A stretch of 64,000 nt of DNA from Schistocerca nitens (GCF_023898315.1 NC_064622.1:168350178-168414177), one strand, 5' to 3'. Numbered from the stretch's first letter, positions 23,621 to 35,190 are shown. The notes: generated by a model not told the origin, from the sequence alone. Numbers and translations: made by a program.

Positions 23621-23883
23621 CTTAGTCTGCCTCTACAGTGTGCTAACTGTAAGTCTGTAAGTTGGCCAATTCCTAGAGTGGGTTATGGGGAGTGCAGGAT
23701 GCCCTCATATTGGCCACTCTGGGGTGAGGACCTATGTACAGGTAAAATTCATTTAAATGTTGTTCTTAATTGAAATTGAAATTGTCTCATTTGCTCACAT
23801 ATTTAATAAAGATCATAATTGCAATAGTTACATAGGCTAAGTTTCACAAAAGGAAAGGAAACAGTTAGAAATAAAATGAAATA

Positions 23884-25201
23884 CGAGGTGCATTCAAGTT
23901 CTAAGGCCTCCGATTTTTTTTCTCCGGACTGGAAAGAGATAGAAACATGCGCATTGTTTTAAAATGAGGCCACGTTCATTGTCAATACGTCCTAGAGATG
24001 GCAGCACCGTATGGCAGATGGAATTTTACCGCCAGCGGCGAGAATGAGAACTGTTTTAAATACTTAAAATGGCGACGTTTTCCTTACTTGAACAGCGTGC
24101 TATCATTCGTTTTCTGAATTTGCGTGGTGTGAAACCAATTGAAATTCATTGACAGTTGAAGGAGACATGTGGTGATGGAGTTATGGATGTGTCGAAAGTG
24201 CGTTCGTGGGTGCGACAGTTTAATGAAGGCAGAACATCGTGTGACAACAAACCGAAACAACCTCGGGCTCGCACAAGCCGGTCTGACGACATGATCAAGA
24301 AAGTGGAGAGAATTGTTTTGGGGGATCGCCGAATGACTGTTGAACAGATCGCCTCCAGAGTTGGCATTTCTGTGGGTTCTGTGCACACAATCCTGCATGA
24401 CGACCTGAAAATGCGAAAAGTGTCATCCAGGTGGGTGCCACGAATGCTGACGGACGACCACATGGCTGCCTGTGTGGCATGTTGCCAAGCAATGTTGACG
24501 AGCAACGACAGCATGAATGGGACTTTCTTTTCGTCGGTTGTGACAATGGATGAGACATGGATGCCATTTTTCAAACCAGAAACAAAGCGCCAGTCAGCTC
24601 AATGGAAGCACACAGATTCACCGCCACCAAAAAAATTTCGGGTAACCGCCAGTGCTGAAAAATGATGGTGTCCATGTTCTGGGACAGCAAGGGCATAATC
24701 CTTACCCATTGTGTTCCAAAGGGCACTAAGGTAACAGGTGCATCCTACGAAAATGTTTTGAAGAACAAATTCCTTCCTGCACTGCAACAAAAACGTCCGG
24801 GAAGGGCTGCGCATGTGCTGTTTCACCAAAACAACACACCCACACATCGAGCTAACGTTACGCAACAGTTTCTTCATGATAACAACTTTGAAGTGATTCC
24901 TCATGCTCCCTACTCACCTGACCTGGCTCCTAGTGACTTTTGGCTTTTTCCAACAATGAAAGACACTCTCCGTGGTCGCACATTCACCAGCCGTGCTGCT
25001 ATTTCCTCAGCGATTTTCCAGTGGTCAAAACAGACTCCTAAAGAAGCCTTCGCCGCTGCCATGGAATCATGGCATCAGCGTTGTGAAAAATGTGTACGTC
25101 TGCAGGGCGATTACGTCACGAAGTAACGCCAGTTTCAACGATTTCGGGTGAGTAGTTAATTAGAAAAAAAATCGGAGGCCTTAGAACTTGAATGCACCTC
25201 G
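23884..25201 (+). mobile_element. mariner element with intact terminal repeats
   Basis: Near-perfect inverted repeats of about 32 bp (start cgaggtgcattcaagttcta; its complement ends at 25201) are bounded by TA dinucleotides at 23882-23883 and 25202-25203. The length of 1.3 kb is normal for mariner. The transposase gene between them is present full length but inactivated. The element sits between two Tc1-like elements. Confidence 0.92.
24069..25126 (+). pseudogene. mariner (D34D) transposase, inactivated
   Basis: The frame starts at ATG 24069 (MATFSLLEQRAII). It meets an in-frame TGA at 24150-24152 and continues with the usual DNA-binding domain (CGDGVMDVSKVRSWVRQF; ISVGSVHTILHDDLKM; SSRWVPRMLTDDH). 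The first catalytic Asp is in TMDETW (about 24546-24563). After SAEK at 24660 a one-base loss in an A-run shifts the frame, and the second half (24662-25126) reads on to the normal C-terminus CEKCVRLQGDYVTK. The second catalytic position reads HQNNTPTH, so Asp has become Asn. The third (PDLAPSDFW) is intact. There are thus three separate lesions: a stop, a frameshift and a catalytic substitution. The copy is otherwise well conserved and may not be very old. Confidence 0.92.
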
Positions 25202-25203
25202 TA

Positions 25204-26110
25204 CAACACAGTAAAACAGCAGATGACAATGGGTCTGCCATGGCTCCTCATAAGTTGTTCCATGTGTGATGGCATCAACGTGTATAAGGTGCAAATGGCG
25301 CCCTGTGGTATGGCCATCCATGTTGCATTCACCTGGTTCCAAAGTTCATCTGTGGTGGCTAACACTGGGTCACAGCACTGCACTTGTTGTTTTACCGTAT
25401 TCCACACATTTCCGACTGGCGACAATTCTGGTGATCTGGCGGGGCAGAGCAAAAGGCTGACATTCTGTGACACCAAGTCTTGTTGAAAAATGACATCTGG
25501 GATATTGTGCAGGAAGGATATGGCTACAGGTTGCACGATGTCATTCACGTAAGTCACACTGGTCACAGTGCCCTGGACAAACACCAACTGTGATTTGTGG
25601 TTGTAACCATAGCACCGCACACCATTAGGCCTCGAGTTGGCGCCATATGTCTTGTGCGAATGTGGTCACTATGATGCCGCTCACCCTGTCTGTGGCAAAA
25701 CGAAATGCTGCTATCATTTTGACACAAACAGAACCTGGATTTGTTCGAAAATATTATCTGATTCCATTTTTGTCCCCAGTGATGTCGTTACATACACCAT
25801 TGCCATCTAGCATGTTTCCGCACATTCGAAAAAAGTAGGTGGAGAAGTGGATGACATGCATGTAACCCATGCTGTAATAAATGATAGCAGACTGTCACTG
25901 CTGGTAATGTATGATGTGTTACACTGTTCAACTGTGTGGCAGAGCTGAGGAGGATGCATATATGTCGTACAATGCCTTTCAGATGGGATGTCGATCTTCT
26001 TGGGGTGGTCTGGGTGGTGCAACCTGACCCATCTCATTGTGTTCTGTGACCATCCGCGAACCATTCTAGACACACCCGTTGCACTGCCGAAAAACTTCAT
26101 CTCAGACGAG
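25204..26110 (-). pseudogene. Tc1-like transposase remnant
   Basis: On the minus strand the frame at 25156-25620 reads VTYVNDIVQPVAISFL, then IFQQDLVSQNVS (second Asp retained) and PARSPELSPVGNVWNTVKQQ. The Glu expected in SPIEHVW is Gly here. C-terminal text VLATTDELWNQVNATWMAIP follows. Upstream, 25807-26110 has helix-turn-helix-like text (GVSRMVRGWSQ) and several stops. Its 3' end abuts the mariner at 23884-25201 and no terminal repeat is visible, so the 3' terminus may have been lost. Confidence 0.7.
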
Positions 26111-26122
26111 CAGTTATTTCTC

Positions 26123-28055
26123 ACAAGGGAACCTCCCCATCGCACCTCCCTCAGATTTAGTTATAAGTTGCCACAGTGGATAGACCTTGAAAAACACAGA
26201 TCAATCGAGAAAACAGGAAGAAGTTGTGTGGAACTATGAAAAAATAAGGAAAATATACAAAATGAGTAGTCCATGTGAAAGATAGGCAACATCAAGGACC
26301 GACAGAACACAGGAGCGCCGTGGTCCCGTGGTTAGCGTGAGCAGCTGCGGAGCTAGAGGCAAGTCTTCCTTCGAGCAAAAAGTTTAATTTTTTACTTTCA
26401 GACAATTATGAAAGTTCAGGCACTCACACATAATCAACTTCGCTCTCCAAAATTCCAGGACATGTTCAGATTTGCTTGGACAAATGCAGGATTTGACGGT
26501 CTACACACGGAAAAATTTAAAAATGTAAAAAACATGTTTTGACAGAGCACAGGGAAAAGTGTGCGAGTGTGAGACTTTTGGATTCATTTGTTGCAGTTTA
26601 AGTGACAAACCCTTATGTTTTCATCACTTTTTTGGGAGTAATTATCACATCCACAAGAAAACCTTAATCGGGCAACGAAGAAGAATCTTTTTACCCATTC
26701 GCCAAGTGTGCAAGTTAGGTGGGTCGACGACATATTCCTGTCATGTGACGCACATGCCGTCACCAGTGTCGTATAGAATATATCAGACGTATTTTACTGT
26801 GGAGGATTCGGTTGACCTATGACCTTGCGATCAAAAGTTTTCGGTTCCCATTGGAGAGGCACGTCCTTTCGTCTACTAATCGCATGGTTTTGCGGTGCGG
26901 CCGCAAAACACAGACACTAAACTTATTACAGTGAACAGAGATGTCAATGAACGAATGGATAGATCATAACTTTGCTAAAATAAAGAAAAATTTTTCGCTT
27001 GAGGGGAGACTTGAACCAAGGACCTCTCCTTCCGCAGCTGCTCACGCTAACCACTTTTTTTTTTTTTTTTTTTATAAAAACCTTTATTAAAAAAACAAAG
27101 TATTCCAAATACATACTAAGTTATACATACATGAAGTTATTTAAACAAAATGGTTTGATCATTTCAGTTATGCTGATGTTAAGGAAAGACAACAGAAGAT
27201 TGCGTTACTGACTAAATTACCAGAAAGAATTAAATTAAACATCAAGAAAAAATATTTTTAAAGACATTCAAACTTCAACCTGAAGAAGTAAAATCTGCAC
27301 TTTGAATCATGAGCTGCAATCTTTACAGAAGCGTAATTAGTTCTTTATGATGGATATCAGCAATTTGGTGGGATAATTTGAAATATAAAGCACTTTAATA
27401 ATCATATTAGACAATTTCTGAAATACTTGAGAATGGCGGAAAGGAGATATATAATAAAATTGACTAGCCTTCCAACTGCACTTTCTGGACATTAATTGAA
27501 TCTATGTATCTGAAGTAGTCAGATCTATATAATCAGTCTTTCACTGCAAAAATGAACAGGGCAATGTGCCAGCCATTGAATATTACATTTATCAGATAGA
27601 ATCTTATGATTTTACCAATCAATAAGGACATTTCTATAAAAACTGTCTATTTACAAATTTCTAGTATAAGCCAATAATGCACCTTTAATGTTTTGTGTTT
27701 GGCACTATTAGACACACAATCTCAATGTCACATAAGTTCTGTACATTAGCTTATAAATTTCAAAAAACTACTCTCTGAAGTAGAAAAAGCACACATCATA
27801 AATATACTGTAAAATCTTAAATAGTATCCTTAAGGTAACTACCACGGGACCACGGCGCTCCACATCTCGGAATGTCCATGATGTTGCCTATGTTCGCGTG
27901 GACTACTCAGTTTGTATATTTTGCTTATTTTTTTATAGTTCCACACAACTTCTTCCTGTTTTCTCGATTGATCTGTGTTCGGTTTTTCATGGCCTATCCA
28001 CTGTGCCAACTTACAACTAAATCAGAGGGGGGGTGCGATGGGGAGATTCCCTTGT
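26123..28055. mobile_element. long terminal inverted repeat element, interrupted
   Basis: The ends are long inverted repeats. The left arm, from acaagggaacctccccatcg (26123) to about 26400, faces the right arm ending at 28055. Both share the aatcgagaaaacaggaagaa, tggaactat and gcgccgtggtccc blocks, so arms exceed 250 bp. No transposase is encoded, so it is non-autonomous. The right arm is split by the retroposed fragment at 27055-27845. Both arms contain a tRNA-like stretch (tggttagcgtgagcagctgc; box-B-like ggttcaagtct read on the minus strand near 27009-27022). I see no clear target duplication. Confidence 0.75.
27055..27845 (-). pseudogene. retroposed mRNA 3' end with poly(A) tail
   Basis: Read on the minus strand, this is about 770 bp of AT-rich non-coding sequence ending in AATAAA (complement at 27083-27088), then 9 bases, then an uninterrupted run of 19 A (27055-27073). 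The 5-bp direct repeat accac lies on both sides (27050-27054 and 27841-27845), and the flanking text rejoins as one copy of the surrounding repeat element. That is the signature of target-primed retroposition of a 5'-truncated transcript 3' end. No open frame of note is present, so the source gene or LINE is unknown. Confidence 0.8.
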
Positions 28056-28392
28056 CAGATAGATCCTTCACATTTTCTCATGCCAATAATTCGCCCTCTT
28101 TCAGACTCATTGATTTGATGGTCGGCTAAGGCATATGTCTGCAACGCATCCTGCACATTTTCTCAAGTCACAGTGATCCATTAACTTTGGTTTATAGCGA
28201 CAATGAGACCCACGGGCACATTTCACCGGTAGGTGGTGTTGCATCAGGCCGATGTTATTGAAATGCTAATCATTTTTGCAGAGCTTACTAATGTACATGT
28301 CCTGCAAATATGAACGTCCTGCTCTAGTCATTCGAGGTGTTCTGTTTTTTTTCTGAAAATGAGTGTACTTTACTACCCTTCTCTTATGCGTT

Positions 28393-28631
28393 CAACTATG
28401 TACTACTTAAAAACAAAGATGATGTGACTTACCAAATGAAACTGCTGGCAGGTCGACAGACACACAAACAAACACAAACATGCACACAAAATTTTGTGTG
28501 TATGTTTGTGTTTGTTTGTGTGTCTGTCGACCTGCCAGCAGTTTCATTTGGTAAGTCACATCATCTTTGTTTTTAGATATATTTTTCCTACGTGGAATGT
28601 TTCCCTCTATTATAACCAACTATGTACTACT
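28393..28631. mobile_element. palindromic Penelope-type terminal repeats with 15-bp target duplication
   Basis: The direct repeat caactatgtactact lies at 28393-28407 and 28617-28631. Between them, 28409-28574 is a near-perfect palindrome with 83-bp arms and almost no spacer (the CA-rich cacaaacaaacacaaac block faces its TG-rich complement). A 42-bp single-copy tail follows (28575-28616). From memory, the arm and tail resemble the terminal repeats of a second Penelope-like family in this type of genome. The open frames on both strands with the same protein text are a by-product of the palindrome. Confidence 0.75.
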
Positions 28632-28639
28632 AAAGATAA

Positions 28640-29400
28640 TACTCATGTTACAACTTTGCTGTTCACAACATGAATATTTGGCTTGCTTCTATGTATTTAT
28701 GGCACGAATCAGTTGCCAAAAGGGTCTCTAAAGAAATTACATGATGTATATTAAAACATATTGTAATAAATTTTCAGAAGCTAACCCATGGTGAAGAAAG
28801 TAAGCTGATAATTTGGCCAGACTGTTGTGTTGGCCAGAACAAAAATTGGTGCATTGTGTCCTTATATATATATATATATATATTTTATTTCTATAAATCA
28901 GAAAATTATGGTCTCTGGCCATAGATTCTTACCATGTGACTGGACCTTCGCCCTCATTGAATGTCACAAAAAATTATTTAAACCTATGGCTCCTGAAGAT
29001 TGGACACATGTCATTGCCAAATCTTGGATGAAAAAGCCGTCCTCTGTGACAGAAATAAGCCAAAATGGCTTCAAGGACTGTCAGTGTATAACAGCTGGTC
29101 TAAAAAAATGTGTAGTGAAAATAACAGAGTTCATGTGGCTCCAAATACCCCAAGATCACCCTGTCTCACTCTATGCAAGGATAACACAAAATATTCTGTG
29201 ACCGAGGAATTATTGTCCAGTTTTTCCACTTACTTATGAGTTACTTGACCCTGATCAGTTGCCTGTCTTGTACTACACGTAGCTTCTGATCAGTAACAAG
29301 AAAAAAGTAGATGTGATAGGTATAATTCAGTTCATGAATAAACAAGAACATCTGACTTCTACCAAAGCCTGCCCTCCAGATGAATCTGCTATGTGTTACG
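28640..29400 (+). pseudogene. decayed ORF resembling a transposon-associated insect protein
   Basis: The plus-strand translation reads KLIIWPDCCVGQNKNWCIVS (28815-28862). It is interrupted by a (TA)n microsatellite (28863-28883), then continues KIMVSGHRFLPCDWTFALIE (28902-28960) and PEDWTHVIAKSWM (28993-29030). The succession 'D.C.GQN.N ... HKF...GHS.LPCD..F..IE ... P.DW...I..A' is, as I recall it, that of an uncharacterised insect protein family (possibly DUF7869-like) that often sits in repeats. Frame changes follow and the C-terminal part is in another frame. It is probably a mobile-element remnant. The family name is uncertain. Confidence 0.4.
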
Positions 29401-29541
29401 TTTCAATGTGCAGAAATTAGATGAAAGGCCTGTTTTGTTAAAGGCAACAGCAAGTTTGATGTAATTATCTCTGTTGAACATTACTCAGTTGATGGACAAA
29501 TAAGAACACCACCAAATTCACAAGAATTTTATTCTGTTGTA

Positions 29542-30414
29542 CAAGGGTGGTTTGAAAAGTTATTGGAATCACCACGAGATGTCAGCACTAGCGCACCGAG
29601 TTGTTCACATGATATTCATTGGACTGTTTCCTGTAAACAAGTGTCACATCAGTGCTCTTTGAAGAGAGCTGTGGCAGTGACATGGCTCTGTTGTCCCCAC
29701 GTAGTGATTTGTGAAGATGGAAAGAATCAAGATTCGAGCAATGTTAAGTACTTAGTAAAGAAAGGTATGAAAGTAAAGGACATACATGCCAATTTCCAGA
29801 ATACACTGGAAGACTCTGCTCCTTCCTATTCAAATGTTGCCAAGTGGAAAAATGAATTTAAATTTGGTCGGGATAGCTCAGATGATGATCTGCGCAGTGG
29901 TCAGTCAAGATGTGTCACTACTCCAGAAATCATTGCAAAAGTGCACAAAATGGTCATGGAGGATCGCCAATTGAAATTGCATGAAATTGCTCATTCTTAC
30001 CAGATGTCATCTGAAAGGGTATATCACATTTTAACTGAAGAATTAGAAATGAAAAAATTATCTTCAAGATGGGTGCCGCGACTCTTGACACACGTGCTTT
30101 CGCCATGGCAAAATTACATGAACTAAGGTATGAATTGTTGTCACACCCACCTTATTCACCTGATGTGGCTCCATCAGACTTCCAGCTCATCCAAAAACTG
30201 AAAATTTCTCTTGGTGGATGAAGATTCACTTCAAACAAAGAATTGATACCCAGAGTTGACAACTTTTTGCAGGACTGGAGGAAACTCAGTTTCGAGATGG
30301 GATCAAGGCACTGGAACACCGTTGGCCCAAGACTACATTGAAAAATAAAAAAAGTTTCAGTGATGTAGATACTTTTTTCCTCTTCCGTTCTGAGAACTTT
30401 TCAAACCATTCTCA
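29542..30414 (+). mobile_element. mariner element with internal deletion
   Basis: Inverted ends (ggtttgaaaagtt at 29549-29561 and its complement at about 30394-30406) are bounded by TA at 29540-29541 and 30415-30416. The length of 873 bp is about 400 bp shorter than a full mariner. The transposase is missing its middle. Confidence 0.85.
29717..30345 (+). pseudogene. mariner transposase, catalytic centre deleted
   Basis: The family start is probably ATG 29717 (MERIKIRAML), with a frameshift soon after. The open part at 29740-30090 reads VKKGMKVKDIHANFQNTLED, WKNEFKFGRDS and RQLKLHEIAHSYQMSSERVY, then LSSRWVPRLLT, the DNA-binding half of mariner. Immediately after, the text jumps to AMAKLHELRYELLSHPPYSP and VAPSDFQL in another frame, so the region with the first two catalytic Asp residues is gone. 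Only the third (SDF) remains. It belongs to a different mariner subfamily from the copy at 23884-25201. Confidence 0.85.
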
Positions 30415-30804
30415 TATGTTCTGTTTTAAAGTATGCTGTGTCACATATCTTGGTTAATGTGTATTGTTTAATTCTGTACAGCACATTCATAATAATACAT
30501 GTCTAATTCTGAAATGGTTTTGTTTTAGGGCATGATTCTTTAGCCCTTCCTATAAATGGCAACATCCACAAGAGTGCAGAGGAATAACATGTACTGCCAT
30601 GTCACCACTGCAGCACTCCCCAGTTCAGTCCACGAAAACATGGAACACACACACTTCCTATAAAATCATGATATGCGACATACCACATTCTTCCAGCCAT
30701 CCATTGATGTGTTCTGTCAACCAACCCCTTATTTTAGTGAAGATGGGCCATAAATTTCTTTCCTCACCGAAGCCATTCAATACCTCTTTACTACTTATCC
30801 AATC
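30415..30804. other. no gene recognised
   Basis: AT-rich spacer with no supported feature. A small open frame at 30599-30820 (+) has no domain features. Confidence 0.3.
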
Positions 30805-31045
30805 TAACTGTTTCAGATAAGGTTTTCTTGGTATTGCCAGTCTGCAATTTATGTCCTACTTACCTCTCCTACTGCAAATTACTTCCCTTCTCAAATAACA
30901 AAACTCATTTCTACATTTAGTTTATTTTCTAACCTAATTCCCCCTGCATCATCTGGTTTAACTCAACTACAATCATTACCAATGATTTACTTTTGTTGAT
31001 GATCTCATAGCCTCCTTTCAACATACTATCCAGTCCATTTAACAT
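30805..31045 (-). mobile_element. RTE-like LINE fragment, highly diverged
   Basis: This matches, with much divergence, the segment 39230-39460 of the full RTE-like copy. It shares ttgccagtctgcaatttat, the tctaacctaattcccc block, catcatctggttt and tttacttttgttgatgat. It covers the region just after the reverse transcriptase catalytic motif. It is clearly older than the other three copies. Confidence 0.7.
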
Positions 31046-31659
31046 CAATAAAATTACAACACCAGGAAGGACAGAAAATAAAGGAAGTTTACTTGTTGAG
31101 TATATACAGTACAGTAGGAAAAATAGCTGCATAATCTTCCCTTATACAAGGAATGTTTGTTGTGTTACTCCTATCTACTTTGTGCAGTTTCTCTAAAATG
31201 CTAATCATTTGCATATCCCAGCTTGTAGCATACTTCAAGGCTAAGCATATCCCCTGATGTGTTCTCTGCTCTGCTCTCCATCCCAAGCTGTCTCATCACA
31301 CACCACATCGGCATGCGCAATGGTGCTGCCAAGGAGTGCGTGCAGAGGAGCATGGGCAGCTGGGCGCATCCGCATCTATGCATCTTGCTACTGAAGTGGC
31401 TATACATTATGCAAGAAATAGTATGGAAGTATGGATCAGACACACTGAATATTGTATAGGCATTGCATACTTTACTTTGAATCATATCACATAGTACATA
31501 TGAACTTATAGAATTATTTTCACAGATATGATAAATTTCAAAAGTGAAAGAGTAAATAGCTATTTCAAAGAGTAAATATATTTCCCTAATTCGCATTATA
31601 TTTTCTAAATCAATAAGTAACTTGTATTACATACTGTCTAAAGCAGCCTACTCAGGGTT
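31046..31659. other. no gene recognised
   Basis: No supported gene. A G+C-rich island at about 31270-31385 lies in an otherwise AT-rich stretch and is open on both strands (minus frame 31201-31596). It lacks a credible domain or splice context. Confidence 0.3.
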
Positions 31660-32530
31660 CAAGCTGTCTCCTTACCAAATTTCATCGAAATTGGTTCATT
31701 GGTTTAGTAATATGACATTATATATCTCGAACTATGAGTCGCACAATGATATGATTTTGGAGGTACCTTCAGTGGTATATGTGAACACTGTCTGCAAGAT
31801 GTGTTACGAATAGGCCTACAGTTGTAGTAAAGAAACAATAAATTGAAATGCCATGCCTGATGCGAAAATGAGCAGTGAATCTGTATTAAGCGATACACTG
31901 TTTTCCTTTCATTTTGTAGGGGTTGTCAGCGAGAAAAAATTTCATAAAGCTTGTAGAGTGTTTATGTATAGAATCTGATGCAAGTCAAATACTGGATGAA
32001 TAAAAACTGAGTATTCACGTGATATGGTCTACACTTCATTTTCACCCCCATCCCTTGGATAGGTAGGTGGTTATTACCTCCATAGCAGTTCTATTCAGAC
32101 TGTAAGTATATGTTACCAAGATTGGTTGAAATTGGTCCTGGGTTTTGGATGATGTGTAACATATGTACATATGTACATACATACATTTTTATAATATGTA
32201 TGGATATCTTTTTTTTTCATTATTTGGTTGTGATGAAATAAAGCATATATGATGTCCCAGGCTGTCCTCAAGTTACATTCGAAAATCCCATGAAAATTCG
32301 TCCAGGAATTTTGAAGGCTAACATATTCAAACGGGCAGACAAGAAACTTTTGGTTAAACTTTAAATCATGATATTCTTTCTGTGATCCAATTTTTGTAAG
32401 CTGAAGTCTGTACAGTGCCCCAAGATATGCTGAAGTTATCTGTGAAGCCCTGTGAAAATTCGTCCAGTAGCTTAGGAGAAGCGTGTTCAAACAGACAAGC
32501 ACGTCAGTTTTACAGTTTTATTATTAATTT
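31660..32530 (+). repeat. diverged repeat array of LINE-tail type
   Basis: Related text recurs: ccaaatttcatcgaaattgg (31676-31695), ccaagattggttgaaattgg (32114-32133), catgaaaattcgtccaggaa (32290-32309) and gtgaaaattcgtccagtagc (32452-32471). The last two units are each followed by a 'ttcaaac(g/a)g(g/a)caga' block. Such units are common in insect genomes as 3' tails of mobile elements. Units are too diverged to fix a period (about 160 bp for the last two). Confidence 0.45.
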
Positions 32531-33888
32531 AGGTTAGACGAAATCATGTTCTAATTCTTGCATAAAATTGGTACAGTAGTCAGAACGTCTCTCTGTGTAT
32601 AACACAAATTTTGTTTAAGTCTGCGTTCATAGACTTTAAGTTAATTTATTGAGGATTCTGTTTCTATTTTGTTTATATCACTGGGTGATTTGCTTTGTGA
32701 CTGTCAAGCTATTGTTACTTACACTTGCTGCATCACTGTGAACGGCTACCTGAAATGAAAAAAAAGAAGATGAAATGTCAGTAAACTTTTATACTTGTCG
32801 GCAGTAAACAAAGGCAGATTTCAGCAACAATGTGTCAAAGCAGACATACTAGTACATCTGTTCAAAACTTTTGCAGCAAATGAAATCGACTTTGCCTTTT
32901 TGGGTGCTGGGGGGGTGGGGGGGCAGCCTTCCATTCACTGAAATAATTTTATACATGCTACTACAGCTGTTAATACTTTAAGGCAAACACGGCTCTTGGT
33001 TTCTACATCAGGGAGGGTTGCAACATTTCATTGGTCAAAATGGTTGTTCTAGGGCTCTCTTGGATACTTTAGTGTAACAAATGTACTAGAAATCATAAGT
33101 TTTCGAGATGTTGTAGTAGGAATGCTATGAGGATTCTGACCTAATTTTACCTTCATGGACATCACATGATCATGAAGGTAATAACATGCCCATCACTTTA
33201 ACACTGATGTCTTCAATGATCTTGAGCGTATGACATCTCCAAGATGGCAGGAACTTTAAAAGTAGTGGTAATATTAAAAATGGTAGTTGGAAGGAAATTA
33301 CAAAAATAAAGATGGCAAATGGTGGTAAATATTGAAAAAAAATGCAAGGTGGCCCTGGCAGGAACTGCCATTGTCCCAATCATGGTGGCTAACATTACCC
33401 CAAATGCATGATGAATACTATTGGGGTAACGAAGGTCACCATTCACAGTAATGGTAGTCACTACAATTTGCGTAATACCAGTCAGCAGCTACTGGGCAAT
33501 ATGCTATTTCACCCAAATGTCATGTAGTTCCCTCTGGTTGATGATTTAGCATTATCAGCAGAACATGACAAATGTTTTGTACTGCAAGATAAAGTTAATA
33601 CCCTAGCATGGAATTACTGTAATGTTTGACTGATATTGAAAGTGGGCAGCTGAAAGTGCAGGAACAGACATTACTTTTTCTTTGGAATGCAGTCTTTTTA
33701 TAAGGAAATTTATGTATAGAATACTTTTGTCTAATTTTTCTTCACAAACTCCTCCATCCCTAATATACTATGCAAAGAGATGGAATTTTCTGATGAGAGA
33801 GAATATTAAGTGCTTACCTATTTATTTTTTGACATTGGAAATACTGTTAGAGACAATACTTCCGAACATAACACAGAATTCTGACGCT
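32531..33888. other. no gene recognised
   Basis: No supported gene or element. A G-run lies at 32909-32924. The small open frames have no domain features. Confidence 0.3.
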
Positions 33889-33933
33889 TGTATGTGTGTG
33901 TGTGTGTAGTGCGTGCGTGTGTGTGTGTGTGTA

Positions 33934-33996
<63 letters not shown>

Positions 33997-34079
33997 CAAG
34001 TAATTTTTTAATGTGTAAACGAATACTTTTGCAAAGCTGCTAATTCAGATGAAGGAGGTTGGATGTCTTTTGTGTGTGT

Positions 34080-34114
<35 letters not shown>
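33889..34114. repeat. (TG)n/(GA)n microsatellites
   Basis: An imperfect (TG)n tract (33889-33954) passes directly into a perfect (GA)n tract (33955-33994). A second (TG)n tract lies at 34072-34114. Confidence 0.95.
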
Positions 34115-34116
<2 letters not shown>

Positions 34117-34189
34117 TTTGAATTTTTTTCGATAAATGATTCTGTGGGAAATTACTGTATATAGTTCTGAAATGGAGAGTTTGGCAAAA

Positions 34190-35190
34190 AATGTATAGTG
34201 AATATCGGGAATCCATCTCGATATTTATAAAATATCATTATTTGCTCTTGATATATCGAAAACGTATCGAGAAACTATCAACATACTTGCCTATAAAAAT
34301 TTCAGCTGCATATTGTAAATGCACTGCTGGCTGTAGTGCTGTATTTTTAAGTACTGATTTTTTATTAGATATTCTGTACATGAACAAGCTAGCAGCCTGC
34401 CCATCCGCCTTACAGCAAGAATTGAAAAGAAAATTATGCATGTTCATGCTTGGTAATAACTACCTTTCTAAGAATGGTAACAGCATGTAAGTGGTTCAAT
34501 AAAAGTAGTCTGATGGGTCCTTTGTTAGGTTTCGTCACATATCGATTTGTCCAAAACACTTCATGTCGACTTCCATGTTTTTGCAGTTTTGCAAACGCAA
34601 CGACCTCGCAGTTATAGCATCACCGCATGGGGAAGTTAACGCTGCAGTTTCTGTTGGTACCACCGAGCATCGATTACATCAGCATTTCCACTCACATATC
34701 TCTGCCCGCCACAAACACCAGTTTTGTATTTCTTCACCATTTTCAGCAAATTATTTTTGAAGAATGTCGATGTGAAGAAATAGCACACTAGTTGTGTTAA
34801 AAATTATTTTTTTAGACAGCTGGTGTGGTATTACTTCACATCGCAAATCTTGTTATTCCATTCATGCTGCCAACCCTCAGTGCAATCTGACTTCTTCTTT
34901 TGTGCCACGTCTACTTGCTTCATACAGTCAGAAGAAAAGACTGGACATGATGGAAGCTCAAAGAGTAGTAAAACTTCTTCAAGCAGTGAAAGTAAAATTG
35001 TGTTCTACTGCAACTTCGAAAGAACATCTTCAAATATTTACCTAATATTGTGAAAAAATATAAAATAAAAATATTGGCGCTCGATATTGCCTTTTTGATA
35101 TCGATACAACAGGGGAAAAAATATCGCCGATGTATATCTGAACTTTTTTGGAAAAAATGTCAACATGTCGATACTTTATTGACAGCCTTA
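34190..35190. other. possible unclassified mobile element
   Basis: Both sides carry unusual concentrations of cgata/tatcg words: 34196-34275 (atctcgatattt, gatatatcgaaaacgtatcg) and 35070-35175 (gctcgatattg, gatatcgatac, aaatatcgccgatg, gtcgatac). Between them are small open frames, including one ending in a Ser/Lys-rich stretch (34823-35053, +). The paired ends suggest a decayed DNA transposon, but no duplication or transposase is visible. Confidence 0.3.

Noticed and set aside
28337-28619. Two frames on opposite strands with nearly identical protein text
   Set aside because: This is a mathematical result of the palindrome, not a duplicated gene.
31201-31596. 131-codon minus-strand frame across a G+C-rich island
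   Set aside because: The start lies in AT-rich sequence, there is no recognisable domain, and the opposite strand is equally open.
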